Source: Phragmites australis (lineage: Eukaryota > Streptophyta > Magnoliopsida > Poales > Poaceae). From it: a stretch of 64,000 bases of DNA. The translations under genes were made by a program, and so were the position numbers. Each line of letters begins with the position of its first letter. The first letter of the stretch is position 1. This document shows positions 35,944 through 47,398 of the stretch, piece by piece. Under the pieces are notes generated by a model that did not search any database, was not told where the DNA came from, and was given only the letters and a program-made list of their open reading frames with translations. The stretch is taken from the NCBI RefSeq assembly GCF_958298935.1, contig NC_084923.1:29108501-29172500 (forward strand). Reading direction: 5' to 3'.

Positions 35944-36837
35944 ACGATGCCCTAGCCTAGGAGGGGGCCCAGATGTCCTCCGCCCGACAATAGCTTTCCA
36001 TAGCCCTGGATGTATTCCACAATGCACATGCAGGAATCAGGATTGAGGTTATGCACGAGACCTACTACAATGTTTTGAGATGGAAAACAACAAGCCGATC
36101 ATGACACCCATTGGAGTAACAACAACACTTGATCCTAACAAAGATGGTGAGACTGTTGATCAAAAAGAGTATAGAAGTATGATTGGATCACTTTTGTATC
36201 TCACCGCTTCAAGGCTAGACATACTATTTTCTGTATGTTTGTGTGCACAATATCGAGCTTCTTCGCGTGCTTCACATCGACAAGCTATCAAACAGATTCT
36301 TATGCATCTTCATGGCACTCAAGATTTTAGCATTTGGCTATCTGCTTCTTTATCTATTAGCTTAAGAGCTTTTTCTGATACTAATTTTGGAGGTTGTAGA
36401 ATTGATAGAAAAAGTAAATCTGGTACATGTTATTTCTTGAGTAATTCTCTTGTTACATGGTCATTTAGAAACAGTCCTCTATTGCACAATTGACTACTAA
36501 ATCTGAATATGTAGCTGCTGCTAGTTATTATTCATAAACTCTTTGGATAGTTGCTATACTTAAAGATTAAGAGGCTAATTTAGAGAGTGTTTCACTTTTT
36601 TATGATAACACTAGTGCTATAAGTATTGCTAAACACCCTGTGCAATATTTTCAGACTAAACACATTGCCATCAGATTCATTTTTAGAGACAATGTTGAGA
36701 AAGGGAATATTAAACTTCTCCATGTGGATACTGAACACCAATTAATAGACATTTTTGTAAAACCTTTGGATTCTTCTTGTTTTGTTTTTCTTCAGGGAGA
36801 ACTAGGTGTTATTCATCCTACCGGATTTTTCTGAGGG
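35944..36837 (+). pseudogene. SIRE-like Copia RT end and RNase H (fragment)
   Basis: A 3' fragment of a Copia polyprotein. From 36080 it reads NKPIMTPIG, EYRSMIGSLLYLTASRLDI and FSVCLCAQY, then RNase H with AFSDTNFGG (catalytic Asp). A frameshift near 36470 is followed by QSTTKSEYVAAAS, FYDNTSAISIAKHPVQYFQT and LLHVDTEHQLIDIFVKPLD. The LTASRxDI and ELGVIHP-like stretches fit the SIRE/Maximus lineage. gag, protease, integrase and most of RT are absent. A polypurine-like GAGGGGGA (36833-36840) follows the end. Confidence 0.82.
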
Positions 36838-37690
36838 GGAGTTCTTATATCTTTGAGTTTATTGGAGTTTAAAAATGAGAAAGGAATGAAATATGATGAG
36901 CATCATATCTAATACATATGTGACTTTTGAAGCCAATGCTTATGCTATATGGGAATTTTTGCAACTTCATATGTATATATGTAGGATGTAGTTTTTGTCA
37001 TGACTTTCGAAATTGAAAGACAACTTAAATTAAATCTTGTCATGGTTAAACTCTCTTGATTGCTTTAATATTTGATAAAAATGCTATATGTGAAAGACTC
37101 AAAGAAATGAAAAGGTGTTGAATAATAGTTGATAGGAAAAAAATCAAGAATATATGTACTGTCACACTTCTTTATGAGACTACTTATCATTGCACTTTGA
37201 TATAAACTTGGAAGAAGCAGTGTATGACCATAAACATTGTCTTAAGCTTCTGATTATCTTTTTAACATAGGCTTGGCATGGCTGGATAGAATAAGGCAAA
37301 TGGTGCATATAATTCCTTGCAAAAGAATATGAGACGTTCTTGACAACACAACTGGTATCTTGTTAGGTGTGATTTTAATCAAAACAATGACATACCTTTT
37401 GTATCCATGTTTTTGATAGCATATAAATTGAGGATTTGAGTAGTTGAGATTGCGAGACCATGCCTTGCAAATAAATCATTAATTATACTTGATAACTCGT
37501 GCTTACACTATATTTTTACATGTGTAGACAAGTTGGTGTAGATATTCTTGATAGTGTGGCTTGGTACAGTATCTGTTATATATGTGGTTGATCTATGATG
37601 TGCAAATAAATCACTAAATATCGAGTTTAAATTGATTTTCAATTTGGGTGAGAAGTGATCACTTTGACAATAACCGTTTGATTATAACAG
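36838..37690. other. AT-rich noncoding stretch between two Copia elements
   Basis: No coding sequence. It is probably the 3' untranslated/LTR part of the SIRE-like fragment plus the eroded 3' end of the minus-strand Copia. Neither an LTR start nor a TSD could be found. Confidence 0.4.
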
Positions 37691-40600
37691 TTCATAATGA
37701 TAGCCGGTATCGAATTTTCAACCACTGGCAAATCTGTCAAGAGTACACACAGCCATTCTACCTCAACAATAGTTGTGTCTAACACTGTGAATTCTGCTTC
37801 CATGGTTGACCTCGTCAATATGATCTATTTGCAAGACCTCCATGAAACAGCAGCACCACTAATAGTGAATACATATCCACTTGTGGTCTTGATCTCATTA
37901 ATATCGGATATCCAATTTGAATCACTATAACCCTACAGTACTGATGGGTACCTAGTATAGTGAAGTCCATAATTCATAGTACCTAGCAAGTAGCACATGA
38001 CTCGCTGAAGCGCATGCCAATGATCATCACCTGGGTTAGAAGTAAAACAGCTTAATTTTCTCACAGCAAATTAGATATCAGGCCTTGTAGTACTAGCTAG
38101 GTACATGAGTGATCCAATTATGTAGGAGTATCTCAGTTGACGCCTAGCAACAAAGTATTAAGCTAGGATCATAAGGTGACGGAGTGATCTTTCTATCCAT
38201 GTAGCCAAATCGTCTTAGGATCTTTTTTACATAATGGGATTGTGAAAGTGTAATCCCATTATTACCTTTGATCAACTTGATGTTTAAAATCACATCAGTG
38301 TCTCCCAGATCTTTCATATCAAAATTTCGAGACAAAAATGATTTAACGACATTAATCACAACAAGATTTGTCCTACAAATGAGTACATCATCAACATACA
38401 AGCATATATAATACACACATCTATCAACTTCATTAACTACAAAGCCTGCAGATATTAAAGTTCTATCAAACTTCCAATCCATTGCTTAGGATCTTGTTTT
38501 AGACCATACAAAGATTTCAGCAACTTACATACCTTGTCCTCCTAACCTTCTAATACAAACCTATCAAGCTTATCCATATAGATTTCCTCATCCAACTCTC
38601 CATTAAGGAAAGTTAGGCAGCCAAAGGAAAGTAATACTCTTATCATGGTCAATCTACGACAAGTGAATAATTATCAAAGAAATATTCGCCTTCTTTTTGG
38701 GTATAACCCTTAGCCACAAGCCGAGTCTTATATTTTTCGTTAGTACCATTAGGCATAAGCTTCTTTTTTAACACCTACTTGCAACCCACAGTTTTACAAT
38801 CATAAGGTCTATCTATGACTTCCCATGTCTTGTTGGCGAGAATGGAATCCATCTCGCTATGAATTGTTTCCTTCCAGTAGTCTGCATCTAAAGATACATA
38901 TGCTTCTGAAATAGACTTGGGAGTATCATCCACAAGGTACACGGTGAAATCATCACCAAAGGATTTTAGTTCCTTTGTCTCTTACTCCTTGGAGCTTCAC
39001 TGTCATCCTCCTCAAGAACTAGCTCATGTGGTTCTTTAGAATACTCAATTGGTTTGGCAGGTTCAGGAATTACCTCAGAAGTTTGACTAGAAGTGTTATG
39101 TATATCCTTCATGGGAAAATATTCTCAAAAAAAGTTAGCATCTCTAGATTCCATAATTGTATCAACAAGCATGTCGGGTACCTCAGATTTAACTACTAAA
39201 TACCTATATGAAATGTTGCGATGAGCATATCCTAGAAAGACACAATCAACTGTTTTAGGTCCTAGCTTGTGCTTTTTAGTTATTGGTATATTGACTTTCG
39301 CCAAGCATCCCCAAGTGTGCAAATAAGAATGTGATGGTTTTCTCCCTTACTATTTCTTGTATGGGGTTTTCTCCAGGAACCCTATTTAGAATTTGACATG
39401 AAGTAAAAAAGGCATCCCCTACCATGCCTTAGATAAATCTGCAGTGTCTAACATGGCATTAACCAAGTCAGTCAGGGTGCAGTTCTACCACCCAGCTACC
39501 CCATTTGATTGGGGCGAATAGGGAGGCATTCTCTCATGAATAATTACATATTCCTTACAGAATAAGTCAAAATCATTAGAGAAATACTCTCCACCACGAT
39601 CTAACCTAGGTATTTTGATTTTTCTTTCCAATTGATTTTCAACTTCTGCCTTATAGATTTTATACTAGTCTAGAGCCTCGTCTTTAGATTTCAACAAATA
39701 CACATAACAAAGTCTAGAAGCATCATCAATCAAAGTCATGAACTATCTTTTTCCACCCCTTGTCAACACACCATTCATTTCGCATAGGTCTGAATGTATG
39801 AGTTCTAATTGTGCCAAATTTCGTTCCTTTGCTTCCTTGTGAGGGTTACGAGGTTGCTTAGATTGCACACAACTTTGGCACTTAGAACCTTTGACAATGG
39901 AAAATTTCAGAATTAAATTCAAGCTGGAAAACCAAGTCATACAACAAAATTTTATGTGGCATAACCATGAGTGTCAAACACTAGTCTCATCTCTATTAAT
40001 ATTGCCATAAATATGGTTCACAGATTTATTGCAGAAATCAAAAAGGGAAAAGAAGAAGAAGCCTCCACACTCATTGCCTTTACCAATAAAAAGTCCATAC
40101 TTCAGCACAACTACTTTATTGGACTCTAATAGCACCTTAAACCCATTTCTACAGAGAAGAGATCCGCTAACTAGATTCTTGTTTATTGAAAGGACATGTT
40201 GCATGTTCCCTCAGTTGGACGATCTTTTTCGAAGTAAACTTCAGATCTACTGTGTCAACACCATGAACAGAAGCATGAGACCTAATCCCCATTAAGACGG
40301 AAGAATCTCGAGTGACCTAATAAGAAGAGAACATTGAAATGTCGGCACCCACATGTACATTAGCCCCAGTATCAATCAACTAGTAGATTGATTAACTAAA
40401 AGAACAATAGGTAAATTACCATACCCACTAGTTCCATCTCCAATATTGCCAATGGTCATGTTTACTGACTTGGTGTTCTTTCCTTGATTGACCTTCTTCC
40501 CTTTGCATTGTTGGCAATCTTTAGCCCAATGGCCAACCTTGTCGCACATGAAGCAAGGTTTAACATCTTTGTTCATCTTCTTCTTCTTGAAGTTGGTAGT

Positions 40601-41304
40601 TTGTTTGGCCTTATTATTTTTCCTTTGAACTTGCTGTTAGAGGATTGTTGCACCATATTTGCGCCAGACTGTTCATTGCCTCCTTTGTTATGCACATCCA
40701 TAGCTCGACCTTTCTCCTCAACATCAAGAGACGCAATTAGACTCTCAACAGAGATTTCTTATCTCATGTGTTTTAGAGTAGTGGAAACATTCCTCCACGA
40801 GGGAGCCAATTTGGCAATGATGCCTCCAACCACAAACTTGTCGGGTAAGACACACTTTAGGTGTTCAAGTTCCTTTACAATGCACTGAATCTCATGAGCC
40901 TGCTCGACTACTAACTGATTATCAGCCATCTTATAGTCATGATACTGCTCCACGACACACAGTTCACTGCCTGCATATGAGGCACCAAATTTTGCATTTA
41001 GTGTGTCCCACAACTCCTTTGCGTCCTTTTTGTGCATGTACACATCACAGAGAGGATTGGCAAGAGTGCTAAGAACACATCCTACAAAGAGTGTGTTGAC
41101 TTCCTCGAACTTCTTCTCCTCATCAGAGGAAAGAGTTCCTTCTGGCCTACCAAACGCAACCTAGTAGCAGTTCATAGCCATAAGCCACAAAGTGGCTTTG
41201 ACCTTCCATCTCTTAAAGTGCACACTGATAAACTTGTTCGGCCTCAGTGCACCGGCAAAACCAGCAATCTTGAGATCAAAGTGCCTACAATAAGGTTTTT
41301 GGAT
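37691..41304 (-). pseudogene. Degraded Copia gag-pol
   Basis: Complete Copia order on the minus strand, many stops and shifts. Gag at 41300-40600: AKELWDTLNAKFG, knuckle CFMCDKVGHWAKDC at ~40545 (intact C-x2-C-x4-H-x4-C). Protease near 40380: DTGANVHV. Integrase: MQHVLSINKNLVSG (40204), zinc region with CQSCVQSKQPRNPH, HSDLCE and LDRGGEYFS; catalytic residues partly visible. Then CLAKVNIPITKKHKLGPKT (39300). RT: TKGYTQKEG-like start (~38700) followed by a ~14-codon deletion, then CLYVDDVLICR (38400). RNase H runs to about 37697 with SDSNWISD. It cannot be functional. Confidence 0.85.
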
Positions 41305-42224
41305 TGTTGGACAAAATAGCACTTTCAGATTTAATTTAATTTAATTCTTGATATAACATGAACAAGAATAGATCCAGACAATCAATATCGATGAGGTTTC
41401 GACTAGCTCCGATGAGTCTCGACTAGATTCGAATATCACTCAAGTAGGGCTTGACTAGCTCTGGCGAGTCTCGACTAGATTCGACTATCACTCGAGTAGG
41501 GTTTGACTAGATAGCAATGTACGTCCCCATTAGCGACATGTGATGCAGAGGCCCGCATGATGTCAAAGTAGTAGACAATTATGAAGATGATGAAGTAGTC
41601 GAAGTAGATCACAATGATGTAGAGGAAGCATATCGTGAGTAGTCACGATGAGCGCTTCCCAAAAACCTTATTCGCCCTCTCCCGATGTAGGATCCCAAGA
41701 GCGACGGGTTCTAGAGGCCTTCTCTCCCATTCGTTAGGTCACACTGGTGCATCGAGATGGAGTAGACTACATGCGACAGCACAGTAGAGAGAAATTGGCA
41801 AAACCCTAATTGTGTATATTATTTGTGGCGACGGCTGGCAGATATATTTAAAGGGAGAATTGCACGGTTGAGGTGTAGCAAAAAGAATAAAACTGCAAAA
41901 GGAATCCGCACCTGCGCACGCAACTGGACCCAATTTCGATGAACCATTCACACAGGTGCCACGTGCTCATGCCCTCTACCCCCACTCCCTCCACAGCTAC
42001 AGCCACAGCCCAACGAGGCGAGCAATCGCACACGTGCGTTCTTCTAGTCCTCTCATCCACACATGCTAATTGGGGGAAGTAGAGAATCCCTTTTAAGTTG
42101 GTCTCTCTCCACCTCTACTAGAAAGGTGGGACTAAAAGATACATTCCCACCTCCATATAGTTGGGCCTTTGAGATTTATTTGGAATTACTCAAATATAAT
42201 GGGCCGAGCCCATATATTCTAACA
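41305..42224 (-). repeat. 5' LTR of minus-strand Copia
   Basis: On the minus strand it begins TGTTAGAATATATGGGC at 42224 and ends TTTTGTCCAACA at 41305, just before gag-like coding. It is about 920 bp and noncoding. A canonical tRNA-Met PBS is not visible next to its end, so a small deletion may have removed it. No matching 3' LTR was found on the left side. Confidence 0.65.
41401..41510. repeat. 52-bp tandem duplication in Copia LTR
   Basis: Two units, 41401-41452 and 41453-41504, share GAGTCTCGACTAGATTCGA. It is noncoding and probably arose by slippage. Confidence 0.75.
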
Positions 42225-42444
42225 TCTTCTATAATCATCTTGTTGTGGACTGGTTTTTGGGATATCCGGACTAGGCATATTGATGATGGTTTGTGATACA
42301 TGAGCGAATGCTGATTATGATGATGCGTGAGTTTTCTCTCCGTGGTAGAACCATGTTGTACATCCTTGCCAGATAACATGACATCTCAAGTGGGTCTTTA
42401 CTTCATCATAATATTGTGTCTTGTTGTTTCCAAACTTTACACAA

Positions 42445-43706
42445 CGCTACTACAGAACCTGCCATAAATGGTGGCTCATCACTGCTGGTTGTGCAAGAAT
42501 TGGCACTGAAAATATATCAGTGTCAGTTCTTAACCTTTCGTGCCTGAACGATGATGGAACAACTAAGAACCGGCACTAATACTAACTATCAGTGCTGGTT
42601 TGTGTTACAAACAGGCATTGATACATAAGTGCCAGTTTGTAACATGAACTGGCACTGATAGTCGGTATCAGTACTGGTTCTAGCCACCAACCAACACAAG
42701 CCATGCCCAAAGCTAAAATTTTTATTGGATTCAATTTTGTGTTCAAGTCCTCGTGTCAGCTTGATTGCGTCCCATAAAAAATCATAAGTCTCAACCCTCT
42801 CTCTCATTCCCCACCGCCCTATCCTCTCTCTCTCTTTCCCCACCGTATCACTCCTCTCCTCTCTCTCTCTCTCATACGTCCCGATGAGATCCACGGTGAG
42901 CTCGGCAATGAGGACAACCACAACGAGATCAGCAATGAAGAGATACATGGCAAGTTTCGATGGGAAAGGAAGCAAAGGGGCTAGGAGGAGCGCCTGGGCT
43001 ACCTTGTCTCAACGATGATGAGATCCAGCGACCACAATGACTACCACGGTGATCTCGACAATGAGGAGCTCAACCACGGTGACCTCCACGGTGAGCACAG
43101 TGACGAGGAGATCTAGGTAACCATGACGGCCACCATGGTGATCTCGGTGACAAGGAGATCAACCACAACAACCTCCACGGCGAGCACGACGGTGAGGAGA
43201 TCCAGTGACCACGGCAAGGAGCTCAATGGCGAGCTCATCGGCTATGCCCCGCCCCTCTTCCTCTGCAGGTCTAGTGGGAGGGTGATGAAGTGGGGTTGTT
43301 GCAGGCGTTGGTAGTAGACGAGGAGCAGCAACAGCCGTCACCGAGGGATTTCATGAACAGTAGGTGACAATGATTGGCGGAGGAGCTCCATGAGCGAGTG
43401 GGTCAGAGGTGGTGATGCGTGGGCATGGAAGATCAGTAGAGCATTTCTATGTTGTGGTGGTGGCCTTCGTGCCACAACATTTCTGCGTTCCAGCAGCGAC
43501 GGAGCACGCCATCACCTACGGTGACTAGCGGAGAAGCGCGCCGGCGGTACTGGCAGTTGAGTCAGATCGTTTCTTTTTTTCCTCCTGGTCCACCTATCAC
43601 TACTAGTTATGGCTCGAACCGGTAGTGATGGTGAGTTTCTATGCTGGTTCTAGACCCACAGATGACGATTTTGAACTGCCACTGATGACGTGTTCTGGTA
43701 GTAGTG
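42445..43706. mobile_element. Non-autonomous CACTA element
   Basis: The left end CGCTACTACAGAACC and the right end (reverse complement CACTACTACCAGAAC) form CACTA-type terminal repeats. Subterminal copies of an 'ACTGGCACTGAT/AACCGGCAGTGAT' motif occur at both ends (42470-42680 and 43600-43700). The interior has CT-rich microsatellites (42790-42875) and a degenerate repeat of GGTGATCTC/GACAAGGAGATC units (43010-43215). There is no transposase. The 3-bp TSD is not conserved (CAA/CTA), so it is old or one end is misplaced. Confidence 0.65.
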
Positions 43707-45172
43707 CTATGACATGGGATCTTCCCACCATCTCTTACATTACGGAATGCAAAAGAAAGGAATTTCTTTGACTCCATCTTTGTATTTTTCACTAGTTCTT
43801 ACTTTACTCATCCAACTCCTATCCATCATTTAGTGAAACTACTGAAACAAAATTAAAGGTCCAAATATTACTAATTTATTTTCTACTTATTGAAAAGACT
43901 TTGTGGAGTAATGACCCTAAACTGTAAGGCTGAGTCTACGATACTGGCTACAATAAAAATCCACTTGTTCTTATGACTTATTGTGGCAATACTAGCTCAG
44001 TTGTTCAAGGTGTGATTCGTCCATATTTGCCCTACTAGTTTCCTGTTCTTTTTTCGTGCATACATGCATTCCCCCATTGAAAAATTGAAAAATTTAAAAG
44101 GTATAACTAAGCAAAACAGTATGCCAATGAGTCCTGATTTAATGTGTGCAACCTCAAGTCCTCAAGTCCTGAGTCAATGGAGAATCAGAGATTGGAGGGT
44201 CAGGGGCCTGGTTGCTCGGCGCCTCAGCCTATCGGTCCGTCAGTCGCTCGGGGCTAGGAACCTGCATGCAGTGATGGAAGTATGGCCCGATCTTCTGACA
44301 AATAATGTGATATGTCCATTTGTGGAGCTTCGATGTTGATGATCCAAAGGTTCTGACCAGAACAGATTGAGCAAACAAGGCTTTTCCTGCATGTGAATAG
44401 AGAACACAAGCAAGAGAATAGAAGATGCAATCGGAAATACTATTGTGAATATAGATGAAGTTCACAATGTTGGGTTCCTCAAACTAAACAAGCAGTAAAA
44501 CTGCAATGTGGAAGAATAATCTAAGAAAAACCCAAATTGTTAGGGTGTCTATGGCTAACTATATATAAAAATGACACCATGATTCTCTCGGGCAATTGTG
44601 GCATGTACAAAACAAATTTTGTAGTGGGGCTAGATCCGTTGGAATGATCATCTTGTATCCTTTCTAGGCTATATTTAAACACCTCCGTAGGACTCTGTAT
44701 GAAAGAGATATGATTCGATTGACACATGGTTGTCTTTTTTATCTGAATTGAATTCTTAGTCCGAGTTGACTTCTTGCAAACCTTATTTCTACTTCCCAAT
44801 GAGTTTTGAGGTGGGACCAAATCCATTGGAATGTAGATGAAGTCCTCTTTCAATATTATACTCACGCATCTCCATTGGATTTCAGATGAAAGAATTTTTA
44901 ATACTTTTATGCAAACCTATCAGTAGATTCTAAATTTGATTTGTATCTCGAATCCAAGTGGGACATCAATTGCAATCCGAATTGGCTTGGCTTTGAAGTG
45001 GCATGATAGCTTGTAAAAGGTTGGAAAAGCTTCCTTGTCTTGGAGCCAAGTTTGGCAAGAGGGCCCCAGCCCATAAGAACATATCAAGGATAATAATATG
45101 ATAACATATAATTCTCTAATATTAAGCAGTAGCATATTCTCATCAAATATAAATACAAGCTTCGTACACAAA
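43707..45172. other. Unassigned noncoding stretch
   Basis: No convincing coding sequence. The part from about 44469 to 45170 has two diverged ~150-bp blocks (each with a CCGTTGGAATG/CCATTGGAATG core) and resembles LTR or UTR sequence, but no ends or TSD could be assigned. Confidence 0.35.
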
Positions 45173-46067
45173 TGTTGGAGGAAAATAAACTAGCCTGAGG
45201 ATAATTGTTGAAGATTACTATCCAGATCCTTCCGGAGCCTTGATCTCTAGACCCTCAGCTAAAGGCTCAACCTCCGAAGTCATCAGGTCCCTTCACGGTA
45301 CCTCTTCATACCTGCGAAGCCTTCCCTTGGCTTAACCGGCTCGGTTTCCCGAAGCCTCGGTCCCCCAAAGCATCGGCCTCCTGAAACTCCAGCCTTCCGG
45401 AGTCCTACCTACCGAAGCCTTCACCTCCCGAAGCCATGCCTCCCGAGGCCCCCATCTCCAGCTGCTCGGGCCCACTTCCCACAGGCTACAAGGTGAGTCA
45501 GCAGGCTTTAGGAAAGATCTACCGAAGGGGAGCACCGGTCATGCTTTACCTGCAAGGAAGTGACCGGCATTAAACGCCTAGGCTAATGGACGTTGCTGTG
45601 ACACTCCGGTCTAATGGAGGCTATCCTGACACCCCTGACAGTGCGGCACCAGGCCGCAATTGGCGATCAGCTTGCCGCCTTGAGGGGGCAGGCACCACGA
45701 TAGTTACTATGGTGGATATTTGTCTCCAAGGTAGGGTAGAAAGTAGTTATCCGGGATAAGGCCCAGTAATTCGGTCACGTCCCAGAATTTGTACGTTATG
45801 ATAACTTCTACGCCAAGCTACACATGACCCTATAAATAGGGGGCCATGGTCGCCTGGGAGAGGAGAGACGAGCTAGATGGCAAAAAAGACACAGAGGTGA
45901 AAACACACAAAGTCACATTGTGATACTCTTCCCAGATCGATCCATTTTTTCTATCATCAATACATTCGTGTTCCTTTCTCTTAAACTTCATTTTCTAAGC
46001 TTGAGTCTCCTCCTTAGAAGAAACTCTCACCGTACTTGCTGGGGCAAGACGAACTCTTGCTCCAACA
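45173..46067 (+). mobile_element. Solo LTR, 895 bp
   Basis: It begins TGTTGGAGG and ends TTGCTCCAACA (8-bp inverted ends) with perfect TSD ACAAA (45168-45172 and 46068-46072). It carries a TATA box (45831-45840). The 5' half is rich in CCGAAG/CCGGAG motifs (45225-45460), and the sequence after the TATA box looks like R-U5. No coding region. The + orientation follows from the TATA box. Confidence 0.88.
45831..45840 (+). promoter_or_regulatory. TATA box of 895-bp solo LTR
   Basis: TATAAATAGG at the expected place, about 230 bp before the LTR end. Confidence 0.65.
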
Positions 46068-46072
46068 ACAAA

Positions 46073-46522
46073 TTCACCAGTTGTTTCTCATAAGTGATCA
46101 TATCCAAAGATAACATTGTCATATCAGGTAGGGGTGACACCGAGGGTTCACCAGAAGGGAGCCTACAGTGTGCACCGGTGTGGCCATTGGCGGTGCAAAC
46201 TAGAAGACCAACAGAGGGAGCCACTGAGATCTGAAATAGGGGCTTAGAGCAACCGTTGAGATCTGAGAAGGGCACTGCCGCAAGCAGAATGTATGCAGGC
46301 GGTAGGTGGGTCAGTAACACCGTGGCAGGCTCGCTAGTCAGTAGTAGTAGACAGTAGATTCTTAGATGTAGGCGCGTGGTGGCGGGGCGGCATATTCTGT
46401 TAGCTTTGCAGTGGCATGGGTGGAATAGGGAGCTAGACTGGGCTTTGCCACTTTAGCTGCTGGAGTCTCACAGGTGGAGGCACAGTAGGACGCTGGAGTC
46501 TGGGCTGGACGGTGGACTCATG
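46073..46522. other. Flank between solo LTR and MULE
   Basis: Noncoding as far as I can read. It is the continuation of the sequence left of 45168 and the left host flank of the MULE. No feature was identified. Confidence 0.4.
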
Positions 46523-46531
46523 GAGTGCGTA

Positions 46532-46745
46532 GAGTTTTTATTTTTATATTTTTTATATCTAATGTTTAAATAAATATACTTTTGATGGCAAGATTTGCAG
46601 AAATAGGCGTCTACCGCTCCCTGAAAGAGCTGCAACCCCTTTAGAGGGCAGTAATGATGCCACAGTGGAAGCGCCACCCCTTACCACCCACTTAGAGGGC
46701 GGGTAGGGCCCTCCCAATGCCTGCCCCTCTTACCACCCTCTGAGA
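46532..46745 (+). repeat. Left TIR of MULE
   Basis: Inverted match to 54820-55031. It contains repeated palindromic CCCTCTGAGAGG-type boxes (about four from 46635 to 46790). These boxes may be transposase binding sites; that is inference. Confidence 0.85.
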
Positions 46746-46817
46746 GGACGGTTAGCCCCCTTGTCACCCTCTCAGGGGCGGTTAGCCTCTGGCCCCCACC
46801 CTCACCCCCTCCACCAG

Positions 46818-46826
46818 TATAAAAAG
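46818..46826 (+). promoter_or_regulatory. TATA box for MULE transposase gene
   Basis: TATAAAAAG just inside the left TIR, upstream of a GA-rich stretch and the transposase gene. Its position fits a mudrA promoter. Confidence 0.55.
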
Positions 46827-46865
46827 TCTAAAAATCAGTCAAAATAGCCATTTAAATCTAGAAAA

Positions 46866-46942
46866 AAAGAAAGAGAGGGGGGAGAGGAGAGGAGAGGGGA
46901 GGAGGGAGAGGAGAGGAGAGGAGAGGAGAGGAGAGGGAGGCA
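46866..46942. repeat. GA/GGAGA microsatellite
   Basis: Nearly pure GAGAGGA purine tract of about 75 bp in the presumed 5' UTR of the MULE transposase gene. Confidence 0.85.
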
Positions 46943-47398
46943 GCGCAGCGAAGCTCTACTGTTTTTGACCTGCGGATTTTGGATCTCGGTTTCTGGTAAT
47001 TTTTTAGACTTAGGTTTTATTAGTAATTAAAGTACCGCTAGATCTAGGGTTTAGTGGAATAACAGTAGTTATATTATATGCGATCAAGGGTTTAGAAAGG
47101 TAGGATATGTTGTTTGTGGTAGGATAGCCGTCAGATGCATAGTATTATTTAGTGTATGGTAGTTTCGATTATCTAGATTTTACGGAATAATGATGTAAGT
47201 AATAAATATAGCTAATTAGAAACTTTATTAAATAGATGAATGATTAATTAGTTTAAATTGGTTAGTTTGCTTAGGAGCAATATTAAATAAACGTATTGTT
47301 AGGTGATCATCGGTGTCGGTAATTTTGTTAGAGTTTCGATAATGATAAGTATAGTTTTCTGGTATTAACATTGGATATATTTTTGGATATTTCCAAGG

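Noticed and set aside
42445..43706. CT/GA-rich reading frames as a possible gene
   Set aside because: Low-complexity and degenerate internal repeats inside a CACTA element; no conserved motif.
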